NCBI GenBank assembly: GCA_024398095.1 | Contig: JAKSJK010000010.1 | Location: forward strand, 1-42,477 | DNA length: 42,477 nt | Source of the DNA: Bacteroidales bacterium | GTDB lineage: Bacteria > Bacteroidota > Bacteroidia > Bacteroidales > UBA932 | Reading direction: 5' to 3' | Shown: piece by piece, positions 24,900 through 32,743 of the stretch | Position numbering within the stretch: the stretch's first letter is position 1 | Layout of the letters: each line of letters starts with the position of its first letter | Made by a program: the position numbers and the translations under genes | The notes under the pieces: model-generated | The model's database searches: none | What the model was told of the DNA's origin: nothing | What the model saw: only the letters and a program-made list of their open reading frames with translations

Positions 24900-24938
24900 A
24901 TATTATGTTAAGTTGGCTGCGCCAACATAACATAATAT
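24900..24938. repeat. long intergenic stem-loop
   Basis: A stem of 17 positions (24900-24916 with 24922-24938) with one A-A mismatch and the loop CTGCG. The core is GTTGG/CCAAC and the outer arms TATTATGTTA/TAACATAATA. It has no T-run directly after it on either strand and lies about 85 bp beyond the terminator of the barrel operon. Confidence 0.7.
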
Positions 24939-24943
24939 CTCAA

Positions 24944-24988
24944 TTTCGTAGACGCAGAAGTTTCGTAGTCGCAGCAGTTTCGAAGGCG
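24944..24988. repeat. tandem 17-bp repeats
   Basis: TTTCGTAGACGCAGAAG (24944-24960) is followed directly by TTTCGTAGTCGCAGCAG (24961-24977) and then a decayed third copy, TTTCGAAGGCG (24978-24988). The 24834-25021 region holds this, the stem-loop at 24900-24938 and no gene that I can support. Confidence 0.7.
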
Positions 24989-25015
24989 CTAATTGTCGAT
25001 AGTTTTCTGCAAGAC

Positions 25016-25049
25016 ATAAAAAATATGCCGCACTGACGCGCGGCATATT
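25016..25049 (-). terminator. terminator of the CotH-barrel operon
   Basis: A perfect 10-bp stem (25022-25031 with 25040-25049), loop of eight bases, followed on the minus strand by TTTTTTATG. It lies 20 bp after the stop of the second barrel gene. Confidence 0.88.
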
Positions 25050-25068
25050 GTAATTATACAGAGAAAAA

Positions 25069-25611
25069 CTAGAATGAGTATGCAACTCCGAATTCTGGAA
25101 TCAATCCATATAGTGTCCTACCAATCTCAAGACCCGGAGTATAAGTCTTTTCTCCTGCGTCGTCTCTGTCTACTCCGATGCAAATGCCAACCTTTGGCGC
25201 AATGCGCGCAAACAGCTGAACATGGCAGTTGAAGGTGAAATCAAAACCGAAATTTCCACCTACAGAGATAAAGCCGGCAAATCCGTCGTGATCCTTAGGT
25301 GCCGTTGCTACTCCATGGCCAAGATAGAGACCGGGGCCAGCCATGAGGTTGAAGGTTCCCTTGCTCTTCGGGAAGCTGGCGAATATGAATTCATAATCCG
25401 CTCCGAGCATGAGCCCGAAGGATTTGTAGCCAGTAAAGTTTGCCAGATCGTTGGATACAGTCAGGTTTACAAACTGGTTATCCTTTGTAAAATGCTGATA
25501 GTAAACACCTTGGTTTATTATACCTACATATCCGCCGACTGCGCGTGGCTGAGCAAGAGCTGCAGCGCATGAAAGTACTGCAAATGAGAGTAATGCGATG
25601 ATTCTTTTCAT
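25069..25611 (-). CDS. small outer-membrane beta-barrel protein, copy 2
   Basis: The 180-residue protein has a Sec signal peptide (cleavage after ALAQ, about residue 21). The mature part alternates short amphipathic strands with Gly/Asn turns (FGLMLGADYEFIFASF, GTFNLMAGPGLYLGHG, VGGNFGFDFTFNCHVQLFARIAPKVGICIG) and ends in a C-terminal aromatic strand, FGVAYSF, with terminal Phe as in barrels inserted by BamA. It is about three quarters identical by hand alignment to its upstream neighbour, so the pair arose by tandem duplication. It is the last gene of an operon headed by the CotH lipoprotein. No known function; an 8-strand barrel is likely. Confidence 0.82.
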   Translation of the reverse strand: MKRIIALLSFAVLSCAAALAQPRAVGGYVGIINQGVYYQHFTKDNQFVNLTVSNDLANFTGYKSFGLMLGADYEFIFASFPKSKGTFNLMAGPGLYLGHGVATAPKDHDGFAGFISVGGNFGFDFTFNCHVQLFARIAPKVGICIGVDRDDAGEKTYTPGLEIGRTLYGLIPEFGVAYSF

Positions 25612-25623
25612 TGGTTAATATCT

Positions 25624-26169
25624 TTAGAATGAGTATGCTACGCCAAACTCTGGAATGAATCCGTAAAGTATCCTGCCATATTCCAGGCCGGGAGTATAAA
25701 TCTTGTTCCCTTCTTCATCTTTTGTTACGCCGATACAGATTCCGACTTTTGGAGCAAGGCGTGCAAAAAGCTGTACATGGCAGTCAAATGTGAAATCAAA
25801 GCCGAAATTTCCGCCGATAGAAACAAAACTTGCCAATCCGTCACGATCCCTTGGAACAGTAGCCGCGCCATGACCAATATAGAGACCAGGGCCACCGGTG
25901 AGGTTGAATGAACCCTTGCTCTTCGGGAAACTGGTGATGATGAAATTATAATCTGCACCGATCATAAGACCGAAGGTTTCGCCATTTGATGTAAAGTTTG
26001 TCAGGTCATTTGAGACAGTTATGTTCACAAACTGGTTTTCCTTTGTAAAGTGCTGATAATAAACGCCTTGGTTGAGAAAACCGGCATATCCGCCGACTGC
26101 TCGCGGCTGTGCGAGGGCTGCAGCACATGAAAGCAGTGCAAATGAGATAAATGCAAGAAACTTTTTCAT
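25624..26169 (-). CDS. small outer-membrane beta-barrel protein, copy 1
   Basis: The 181-residue protein is the upstream member of a tandem pair. It has a signal peptide ending ALAQ, the same PRAVGGY mature N-terminus, the GVYYQHFTKENQFVNITVSNDL segment, and the terminal FGVAYSF strand. Differences from copy 2 concentrate in likely surface loops (for example SNGE against GYK, and TKDEEGNKI against DRDDAGEKT), while the strand and turn positions are held. It starts 29 bp after the CotH stop and ends 12 bp before copy 2, so all three are probably on one mRNA. Function unknown; it may be a porin-like or structural barrel that partners the CotH lipoprotein, by context only. Confidence 0.82.
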   Translation of the reverse strand: MKKFLAFISFALLSCAAALAQPRAVGGYAGFLNQGVYYQHFTKENQFVNITVSNDLTNFTSNGETFGLMIGADYNFIITSFPKSKGSFNLTGGPGLYIGHGAATVPRDRDGLASFVSIGGNFGFDFTFDCHVQLFARLAPKVGICIGVTKDEEGNKIYTPGLEYGRILYGFIPEFGVAYSF

Positions 26170-26198
26170 ATATATGTGTCAGTTGAGTTGATTCTCTG

Positions 26199-29051
26199 TT
26201 ATTCGACGCCGAAAATCCTGTCGAGTTCCGCTTTGTCAAGTTTGATTATCCTCTTGAGACCTTCGTTGGTTTCGAATTCGTTGCGGAGGCGCGACTGGCG
26301 TTGCGAAATGTATTTGCGCAGGTTTTCAATCTTTACCGGCCAGTTGGTTGCGCCATAGTTCCAATGCTTGCGGTCGTATGGCATCTCCTCCCCTATCATT
26401 TCCACGAAATGATCGATTCCGGCATTGACGCGATCCACATTCCAGATGTGCTTCATCTGGTATTCCATCCTATTGATAAACAGTTCTCTAAAGTCTTTGT
26501 TCTTAAGTAGCCCATTAATAAGAACGGTCTGGAACATAAGGCCTCCGTTGATGCCGGCCGGATTCATGACAGCGTAGGCTCCCCCATTCGTCCTAGGTCT
26601 GAATGACATGTCGGTGTCATAGAGAATCCAGCGCCATTTTCCGTCGATTTCCGGCGATCTGAAGAACCTGTAGTTGCCAAGGTCGCCGTTCTCGCAATAG
26701 GCCTCTATGATGACGTAATCAGCATAGTTCTGTACATCTACGCGGTCGCAGACGTACTTGTAGCACTCTGGATCTGCCATGTTGTGGCTTCTGACATAGT
26801 TCAGCAGGTTGAGCCAGGAGTTGACTGAGCCGTGCTGCACGGACCTCTGTCCCTGGATCAGGTCAACTGGTTTCGGATCCACATCGTAGTGCTTTGCCAC
26901 GAAGTCGGCGTTGACTTTCTCGCGGAGGAAGTAGACTCCCTTGTATTCGGCATTGATGTAGACTACCACCGGATGTGAGGCCATTGTGTTGTTAAGCATC
27001 AGACTGTCAGCAAGATACGAGATGAGATCGTCTTTGATGAAGGTGTCGTAGCTGTCCTGGCCGGCGCCACGTACCACGAGGTCGTGGAATTCGTCGTAGT
27101 CACGGCTGTCGAAGAGCGGATATTTGATCTTCGGAGCACCGTAGATATCCTTGAATTTGAGTTTTACGCTCTTTTTCGGCAGGGCTTTCGAGAAGCCGCC
27201 GAAGATGGACATGTCGCAACCCGCGTTCCAGCCTTCGCTGCCGTCAGCAGGGATGAATTCGGCGTTGGTAACACGTTTCCAGCCCTTCCAGAAGTTTGCT
27301 CCGAAGTGAGGTGATGCCTCGGACGCTCCCGGTCCCATCGAGAATATGCCGGATCCCCACGAGTACAGTCCCTCAGGTGCGCTGGAAAGGCATAGAATGT
27401 CCATATTATGCCTGCGGCCCAGTATGTAGTTATAGGTCACTGATGGGCTGGTGATAGCGCCTTCCGCAACGCAGATGGTACGGATGACACTGGTCTTGTC
27501 GATATGTATCGGTGTCGTGTAGCGGATTGAAGAAGTCGTAGGTGCGGAACCATCCGTGGTGTAGTAGATACTTCCCTCTCCTTCAAGGCTCAGGTCGAAG
27601 CCTTCGGCATATTGGCCGGATGCTTTGCTTGCCAGAGGTGAATCTGCTACCCATGCGGTTGGAGTGCCGTTTTTGGCACCAGGAGTAGGTGTCCTGAAGA
27701 ACTGCCAGCTGCCATCCGGACTTACGCGCCCCTTGCTGACATCGCATGGGAGCCCGTTCAGTCCGATGCCGTCTGCAAGATTGTCTTTTGCATCCGTGAG
27801 ATAGAGTTCGCAGTTTCCGTTCAGGTCGAAGCCGGTATTTAGTGCTCCCGGGAGATTATCTTCGCTGGAATACACCAGCAGGTACTTCCCTGCTCCGATT
27901 ATGTGTTTCTCACCGAATGTGAATTCGTGTTCACCGTCGCTAAGTTTCCAGCCATTCAGCTCCACTGCCGCATCCGAACGGTTGTAGAGTTCGATCCAGT
28001 CGTGATAATGGCCTTTCAGAGGTGCGTACTGGGTGTTCTTGGACATTCCCTCGCTGATTATCACCGGGGAGTCGGATAATGGCCCGCAATAGCGTGCAGA
28101 GGCATATTTTCGTATGTTTTCCACAGTATTCGGGAGCCCGGGGGTGATATTGTGGCTCAGGAAGTAGCTTCCATCATGTCTGCGGACCAGAGCCTGGTCG
28201 TCTTTCATCTTGATCAGAGGCGACTCTTCGATGATGAATCCATCTTCATTGCTGAAGTATAGGGCCTCCTTGCCGTTCTTTACCGAGAAGTCCCTGATTT
28301 CAACCAGTTTAATTTCGTTAGGTTCTAGTACTGAGCCTTTTGGGAATTTATACTTGAAGACATGGTTGAAGTTGTCCGAAAGTCCGAAGCCGGAAATATC
28401 CACACTCTTTGAGGAGGTATTGAGCAATTCGACATAGTCCACGAACTCTCCATCTTCGGTCATATAGGCGGTCTTGTTGGCAAGCAGCAGTTCGTTGAAT
28501 ATGATACCGGTCGTGTTTTCTTTTCTCAGCGACTCCCTGTATGCTTCAGCACCCTTGGCGTCGTTGGAGAACTGGGGTGTAGGAGTCTCGGAAGCTGCGG
28601 TAATATAGCTTCCCTCCCCGTCCGGCATTCGCCAGATAGACCTGTTTTTCTTAGTTTTCTCGGTTATGAGCAGATCCACGAGTTTTTTATCTCCATCGAC
28701 GATAAAAAGCGTATCATTTTGCTCAACTAGCTTATTTTCAGGAATTAAAACAATAAGGTTTTGGCCTGCAGGGATGGTGGTGGTGCGGATCTGCACGCAT
28801 TTTCTGCTGTTTACGCACAACTTGAATCCCTTGGTGGACACTTCATGGTCTGACGGATTGTGGATCTCCACCCAGGATGGGTTGCTGCCTCTGACTGTCA
28901 GGAAGGACTCGTTCCTGTTCATATACTCGGAAATGTACAGCGGAGACTCGGATACGGGAAGCTCGTCCGGCCTGATTTCGCAAGCCGTAAAGCACAGAAG
29001 TGCTGCCAAAGTAGCATAGAAACTTCCAAACATATCAAAAAGTCTTCCCAT
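26199..29051 (-). CDS. CotH-kinase/lamin-tail-domain surface lipoprotein
   Basis: This 950-residue secreted protein begins with a lipoprotein signal (LLCFTAC, Cys24). Two or three lamin-tail (LTD) domains follow, each with an xxExxNxS-type pattern (WVEIHNPSDHEVSTKGFKL, about 60-80; DYVELLNTSSKSVDISGFGL, about 205-225; DWIELYNRSDAAVELNGWKLS, about 345-365). A chitobiase-C-like YYTTDGSAPT region is near 490, then the CotH kinase-like domain fills the last 400 residues, with VRGAGQDSYDTFIKDDLI, GVYFLREKVN, and NYRFFRSPEIDGKWRWILYDTDMSF carrying the metal-binding Asp pair. CotH proteins are secreted atypical protein kinases; bacterial LTD-CotH lipoproteins have no known substrate. An alternative start is the ATG at 29033. 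It heads the operon with the two barrels. Confidence 0.85.
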   Translation of the reverse strand: MGRLFDMFGSFYATLAALLCFTACEIRPDELPVSESPLYISEYMNRNESFLTVRGSNPSWVEIHNPSDHEVSTKGFKLCVNSRKCVQIRTTTIPAGQNLIVLIPENKLVEQNDTLFIVDGDKKLVDLLITEKTKKNRSIWRMPDGEGSYITAASETPTPQFSNDAKGAEAYRESLRKENTTGIIFNELLLANKTAYMTEDGEFVDYVELLNTSSKSVDISGFGLSDNFNHVFKYKFPKGSVLEPNEIKLVEIRDFSVKNGKEALYFSNEDGFIIEESPLIKMKDDQALVRRHDGSYFLSHNITPGLPNTVENIRKYASARYCGPLSDSPVIISEGMSKNTQYAPLKGHYHDWIELYNRSDAAVELNGWKLSDGEHEFTFGEKHIIGAGKYLLVYSSEDNLPGALNTGFDLNGNCELYLTDAKDNLADGIGLNGLPCDVSKGRVSPDGSWQFFRTPTPGAKNGTPTAWVADSPLASKASGQYAEGFDLSLEGEGSIYYTTDGSAPTTSSIRYTTPIHIDKTSVIRTICVAEGAITSPSVTYNYILGRRHNMDILCLSSAPEGLYSWGSGIFSMGPGASEASPHFGANFWKGWKRVTNAEFIPADGSEGWNAGCDMSIFGGFSKALPKKSVKLKFKDIYGAPKIKYPLFDSRDYDEFHDLVVRGAGQDSYDTFIKDDLISYLADSLMLNNTMASHPVVVYINAEYKGVYFLREKVNADFVAKHYDVDPKPVDLIQGQRSVQHGSVNSWLNLLNYVRSHNMADPECYKYVCDRVDVQNYADYVIIEAYCENGDLGNYRFFRSPEIDGKWRWILYDTDMSFRPRTNGGAYAVMNPAGINGGLMFQTVLINGLLKNKDFRELFINRMEYQMKHIWNVDRVNAGIDHFVEMIGEEMPYDRKHWNYGATNWPVKIENLRKYISQRQSRLRNEFETNEGLKRIIKLDKAELDRIFGVE

Positions 29052-29070
29052 CGTGGTGAATTTGGAGCGG

Positions 29071-29078
29071 CAAAGATA
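29071..29078 (-). promoter_or_regulatory. -7 box for the CotH-barrel operon
   Basis: TATCTTTG on the minus strand, 19 bp before the ATG at 29051. Only one base separates it from the divergent DUF5723 -7 box. Confidence 0.6.
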
Positions 29079-29079
29079 A

Positions 29080-29087
29080 TATTTTTG
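29080..29087 (+). promoter_or_regulatory. -7 box for the DUF5723 gene
   Basis: TATTTTTG on the plus strand, 34 bp before the ATG. A TTTG at 29061-29064 is 15 bp upstream, shorter than the usual spacing. Confidence 0.55.
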
Positions 29088-29121
29088 TGTACATTTGTGT
29101 CAGATTTATATATAAATAGGT

Positions 29122-30543
29122 ATGAAAAACTCACTTAAACTGGTTTCTACACTGTGTCTGATGCTTGTTTCGGGTTCTGTGCTCTTTGCCCAGGATTCGT
29201 TCAAGGCCGCGTATTTCCTCGATGGATACTCCCACAGATACAAGATGAATCCTGCACTTGCCCCGGAAAGAGGCTTCTTCAACCCTGTTATCGGCAATAT
29301 AAATGCCGGTGTAAACAGTAACCTGTCCCTGTCCAACCTCATGTGGAAGGATGAGAACGGTACACTTAACACAATCCTTGCTGCCAATACTCCGGAAGGA
29401 ATCGCACAACTTCCTGACGGCTATGGACTTATGGATGCAAACTTGAACACTTCCCTGCTGTCTGTGGGCTGGTGGAACAAGGCTGGTACGGTTTTCAGTT
29501 CATTCGACCTCGGGCTGAAGGGCAATGCATCTATGAAGATAGGACAGACCTTCCTGGACATGCTCAGGGAAAAATCGCCTTCACGCGACTACGCATTTGA
29601 GCCTATGGGACTCGGTGCGGATGCACAGACCGAATTCGCTTACGGAATAGCTATCAAGAAGAACTGGTTCCACTTCGGTTTAAGGGCAAAGGTGCTCGGC
29701 GGACTTGCAAAGTTCAACATGTACACCGATGAGATTAACGCAAACCTCACTGTTCCAGGCATTTGGAGTGTTGAAGGAACCGGTGGTGCAGAATTCTACA
29801 TGCCAAAGAGTTTCGTAATCCCTACCAAGGGCGAAATCGACAGCAGTACGCCTGCCGAAAGAGCGAACCGCCTCAAATTCAGCGAAATGACGCTTGATCC
29901 TAAGAAATTCTTCCCTTCCGGTGTGGGCGCAGGACTCGATCTCGGAATCGGATTTGATTTCGGACAGTATTTCAGTCTCTATGGCGGTGTAAACAATCTC
30001 GGCTTCATGGCATGGTTCGGTGGTGAAAAGGCTGTTATGCCTTCAACAAGCTGGACTTCAAACGCTTACGATGGTGTAATTGAATCATTGCTTGGCTTCA
30101 AGGACCAGAGTGATGCCGTCATGGACATCATAGATGAGTTCTTCCCATTCGAGCGCACAGACGAGAAATTCAACACTTTCGAAATGCTGCCAATGAATGT
30201 AAATGCCGGCATGAACCTGAAAATGCCTTTCTATGAGCCTTTCCAGGTCGGTATCGTAGGTACAGCTGACATTGTGAATAAGAGCCTTACACATGCTGAA
30301 GGCCGTCTCATTGCCAGCATAACCCTGGCGGATTGCTTCGACATCGCTGCGGATTACTCCTACATGTGGCCGATGGGTCATTCTGCAGGTCTTCTCTTCA
30401 ACCTTCACATGGCTGGAATCAATTTCTTCCTCGGTACAGACTCCATCGTACCTGTCTTCGCATGGAAGAACGGCATCCCTGCAGCCAAGCTGAGCACCAG
30501 TGCCTCATTTGGTCTCAATATAACCTTCGGAAAGCTCAGATAA
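29122..30543 (+). CDS. DUF5723 family outer-membrane protein
   Basis: The 473-residue protein has a signal peptide (about 23 residues, ending LFAQ) and then the DUF5723 pattern of Bacteroidota: AAYFLDGYSHRYKMNPALAPERGFFN near the start, LSVGWWNK, FHFGLRAKVLGGLAKFN, LGIGFDFGQYFSLYGGVNNLGFM, and a final amphipathic strand ASFGLNITFGKLR. The early R-NPA motif resembles the FadL/PorV-like long-barrel family, so a roughly 14-strand outer-membrane barrel is likely. Its function is unknown. It is divergent from the CotH operon with back-to-back -7 boxes. A short dyad (TTAACAA/TTGTTAA, 30550-30565) follows the stop but has no U-tract. Confidence 0.82.
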   Translation: MKNSLKLVSTLCLMLVSGSVLFAQDSFKAAYFLDGYSHRYKMNPALAPERGFFNPVIGNINAGVNSNLSLSNLMWKDENGTLNTILAANTPEGIAQLPDGYGLMDANLNTSLLSVGWWNKAGTVFSSFDLGLKGNASMKIGQTFLDMLREKSPSRDYAFEPMGLGADAQTEFAYGIAIKKNWFHFGLRAKVLGGLAKFNMYTDEINANLTVPGIWSVEGTGGAEFYMPKSFVIPTKGEIDSSTPAERANRLKFSEMTLDPKKFFPSGVGAGLDLGIGFDFGQYFSLYGGVNNLGFMAWFGGEKAVMPSTSWTSNAYDGVIESLLGFKDQSDAVMDIIDEFFPFERTDEKFNTFEMLPMNVNAGMNLKMPFYEPFQVGIVGTADIVNKSLTHAEGRLIASITLADCFDIAADYSYMWPMGHSAGLLFNLHMAGINFFLGTDSIVPVFAWKNGIPAAKLSTSASFGLNITFGKLR

Positions 30544-30627
30544 AGCCACTTAACAATTTTGTTAATACCTAAAACAAATTTGTTATAATATTTGAAAATT
30601 AATTTATAAAGATAGAATTTACGATAA

Positions 30628-31944
30628 ATGAGCGATGATGCTGTAATTGGACGATCCAAGATGCTTCCTCCCCTTCCCGAGAGGATGAGACCGAAGAATC
30701 TTGACGAATATGCGGGTCAGAAACACCTGATCGGACCGGGTTGCGTGATCCGCAATATGATCGATTCCGGCAATCTCAGCTCATTTATACTATGGGGGCC
30801 TCCGGGTGTCGGAAAAACCACGCTTTCCCGTATCGTGGCCAAGCAGATGGATCGTGAATTCTATACTTTGTCGGCTGTAAGCGCAGGTGTCAAGGAAGTT
30901 CGCGATGTAATCGACAAGGCGAAATCCAATTCCCTCTTCTCTTCTGCAGAGACACCGGTGCTTTTCATCGACGAGATTCACCGTTTCAGCAAATCCCAGC
31001 AGGATGCACTGCTGGGAGCTGCTGAGGACGGTACAATCATACTCATAGGCGCCACAACCGAGAATCCTTCCTTTGAGGTTATCTCGCCTCTTCTCTCCAG
31101 GTGCCAGGTTTTTGTCTTGAAACCACTTGAGGTTAACGATCTTAATTGGTTGCTGAACAGAGCAATAACCACTGATGTACTCCTTAAGGAGAAGCATTTT
31201 GACATCCAGAGTACAGACGCCATTTTCCGCTACTCCGGCGGCGATGCGCGCAAACTTCTGAACATACTGGAGATTGTCGTGAATTCTCAGCCGGGGGCAA
31301 AGACCGTCGTAATCAGCAACGAAAGCGTCACCTCCTGTCTGCAGGAGAATATGGCAATATACGACAAGAACGGTGAGATGCACTACGATATCATCTCTGC
31401 CTTCATCAAGAGCATACGCGGCTCAGATCCCAATGCGGCCGTGTATTACATGGCCAGGATGCTTGACGGCGGTGAAGATCCACTCTTTATCGCCCGCAGG
31501 ATGTGTATTTCCGCTGCCGAGGATGTGGGACTCGCTAATCCTAACGCTCTCCTGTTGGCCAGGTCGACCTTCGAAATTGTGCACACCATAGGTATGCCCG
31601 AGGCGAGGATTCCACTTTCAGAATGTGCGATATATCTTGCAAGCAGTCCTAAAAGTAATTCGGCTTATCTTGCTATCAATCAAGCTCTTGAACTTGCAAA
31701 GAAAACTCAGATGGCTCCAGTTCCCCTCTATCTCAGGAACGCTCCGACCAAGTTGATGGAAGAGCTGGGCTACAGCGATGGCTACAAGTATGCCCACGAC
31801 TATCCCGGCCATTTTGTAGATCTGGAGTTCATGCCGGAGGAACTTAAAGGCACTGTGCTCTATGAGCCTCAGCCGAACAAGCACGAGGACGACTTGAAGC
31901 GCCGTCTTGAAGCCTGCTGGCCGAAGTACTACAAGAAAGACTAA
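30628..31944 (+). CDS. rarA: replication-associated recombination protein A (MgsA/RarA ATPase)
   Basis: The 438-residue AAA+ ATPase acts at stalled replication forks and is related to clamp loaders. The N-terminus PPLPERMRPKNLDEYAGQKHLIG is diagnostic. Walker A is GPPGVGKT at 57-64, Walker B is LFIDEIHRFSKSQQDALL, sensor 1 is ILIGATTENPSFEV, and the sensor 2 arginine is in YSGGDARKLLN. The C-terminal tetramerisation part includes VYYMARMLDGGEDPLFIARRM. Starts at 30628 or 30661 both fit. No exact TAnnTTTG is seen before it; TAATATTTG (30586-30594) is one base longer than the consensus. The 84 bp before it also holds two short dyads with TTGTTA cores (30550-30565 and 30573-30584). Confidence 0.95.
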   Translation: MSDDAVIGRSKMLPPLPERMRPKNLDEYAGQKHLIGPGCVIRNMIDSGNLSSFILWGPPGVGKTTLSRIVAKQMDREFYTLSAVSAGVKEVRDVIDKAKSNSLFSSAETPVLFIDEIHRFSKSQQDALLGAAEDGTIILIGATTENPSFEVISPLLSRCQVFVLKPLEVNDLNWLLNRAITTDVLLKEKHFDIQSTDAIFRYSGGDARKLLNILEIVVNSQPGAKTVVISNESVTSCLQENMAIYDKNGEMHYDIISAFIKSIRGSDPNAAVYYMARMLDGGEDPLFIARRMCISAAEDVGLANPNALLLARSTFEIVHTIGMPEARIPLSECAIYLASSPKSNSAYLAINQALELAKKTQMAPVPLYLRNAPTKLMEELGYSDGYKYAHDYPGHFVDLEFMPEELKGTVLYEPQPNKHEDDLKRRLEACWPKYYKKD

Positions 31945-31956
31945 GGATCTTCTCCC

Positions 31957-32679
31957 CTATCTTCTCCTGAATTCTGAAATGGTGATTGCGGTTGCGATTG
32001 CCACATTGAGCGATTCTGCGGTCTCTGTATCTCCAGGATATGGAGGGATGAAGAGTTTCGCTGTCGTCTTCCTGCGTATTGCGTCGCTTACTCCATTAGC
32101 CTCATTGCCCATTACGATGAGACCGTTTTTTGAAAGTTGGGAGGAATAGATGTTTTCGCCTTCGAGGAAGGTTCCGAAGATTGGCATTCCTGCTGAAGTA
32201 AAGATTTCACAGACATCCGCCAAATCGCAATATATCACCTTTTTGCGGAATATGGCTCCCATGGTAGACTGAACTACTTTGGGGTTGTAGAGCTCGACGG
32301 TGTCACGGGATGCGAATATGGCATCGATGCCGAACCAGTCTGCAAGACGTATGATCGTGCCGAGGTTGCCCGGATCCCTGACCGCATCCAGTCCGATGGC
32401 CAGAAAGTCCCCTTTTACCATTTCCCTGATCTGGGAGAGGCTGTACCCGCCTGCCTGTCTCAGGACCGCAAGAACAGGAGATGGCGAGCTCAGAGAACTG
32501 ATACGTGACATGGCTTCTTCGCCGATCTCGTCACGACGGTACACGGCTTCCACTTCGAAGCCGGATTTCATGGCTTCAGCAACCATTTTCTCCCCTTCCA
32601 CGACGAAAAGACCGCTTTCATCGCGGAATTTCTTGTTCTGGAGGGCTTTGATCCTCTTTATTTCGGCATTTGTGATCAT
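31957..32679 (-). CDS. SpoU/TrmH-family RNA 2'-O-methyltransferase
   Basis: The 240-residue protein is a SPOUT methyltransferase with a short N-terminal substrate domain (IKRIKALQNKKFRDESGLFVVEGEKMVAEA) as in RlmB/TsnR-like proteins. Motif 1 is LDAVRDPGNLGTIIRLADWFG, motif 2 is LIVMGNEANGVS, and motif 3 is FIPPYPGDTETAESLNVAIATAI. These make the SAM-binding trefoil knot and the catalytic Arg. The RNA target is not evident; it is distinct from the RlmB in the valS operon. It faces rarA with 12 bp between stops and no terminator. Its -7 box lies only 8 bp before the ATG, suggesting a very short leader. Confidence 0.9.
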   Translation of the reverse strand: MITNAEIKRIKALQNKKFRDESGLFVVEGEKMVAEAMKSGFEVEAVYRRDEIGEEAMSRISSLSSPSPVLAVLRQAGGYSLSQIREMVKGDFLAIGLDAVRDPGNLGTIIRLADWFGIDAIFASRDTVELYNPKVVQSTMGAIFRKKVIYCDLADVCEIFTSAGMPIFGTFLEGENIYSSQLSKNGLIVMGNEANGVSDAIRRKTTAKLFIPPYPGDTETAESLNVAIATAITISEFRRR

Positions 32680-32686
32680 AGTTTTG

Positions 32687-32694
32687 CAAAGGTA
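32687..32694 (-). promoter_or_regulatory. -7 box for the SpoU methyltransferase gene
   Basis: TACCTTTG on the minus strand (TAnnTTTG). It ends 8 bp from the ATG at 32679, so the mRNA would start at or right before the start codon. No good -33 match. Confidence 0.5.
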
Positions 32695-32705
32695 TCACTT
32701 CTTTT

Positions 32706-32737
32706 TTTGAAAATATGCATTTTCAATGCTAAATTTG
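32706..32737 (+). promoter_or_regulatory. promoter of tamL
   Basis: TTTG at 32706-32709, 20 bp, TAAATTTG at 32730-32737: a full match to the Bacteroidales consensus. The expected start point falls at about 32743-32745, on the ATG at 32744. An in-frame ATG at 32726 overlaps the promoter itself and so cannot be used from this transcript. Confidence 0.72.
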
Positions 32738-32743
32738 TGCTTT

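Noticed and set aside
24944..24988. CRISPR-like array
   Set aside because: Units are only 17 bp, directly adjacent with no spacers, two to three copies, and no cas genes in the window.
32726..32743. ATG at 32726 as the tamL start
   Set aside because: It overlaps the -7 box of a full-consensus promoter, and the signal peptide is complete from the ATG at 32744.
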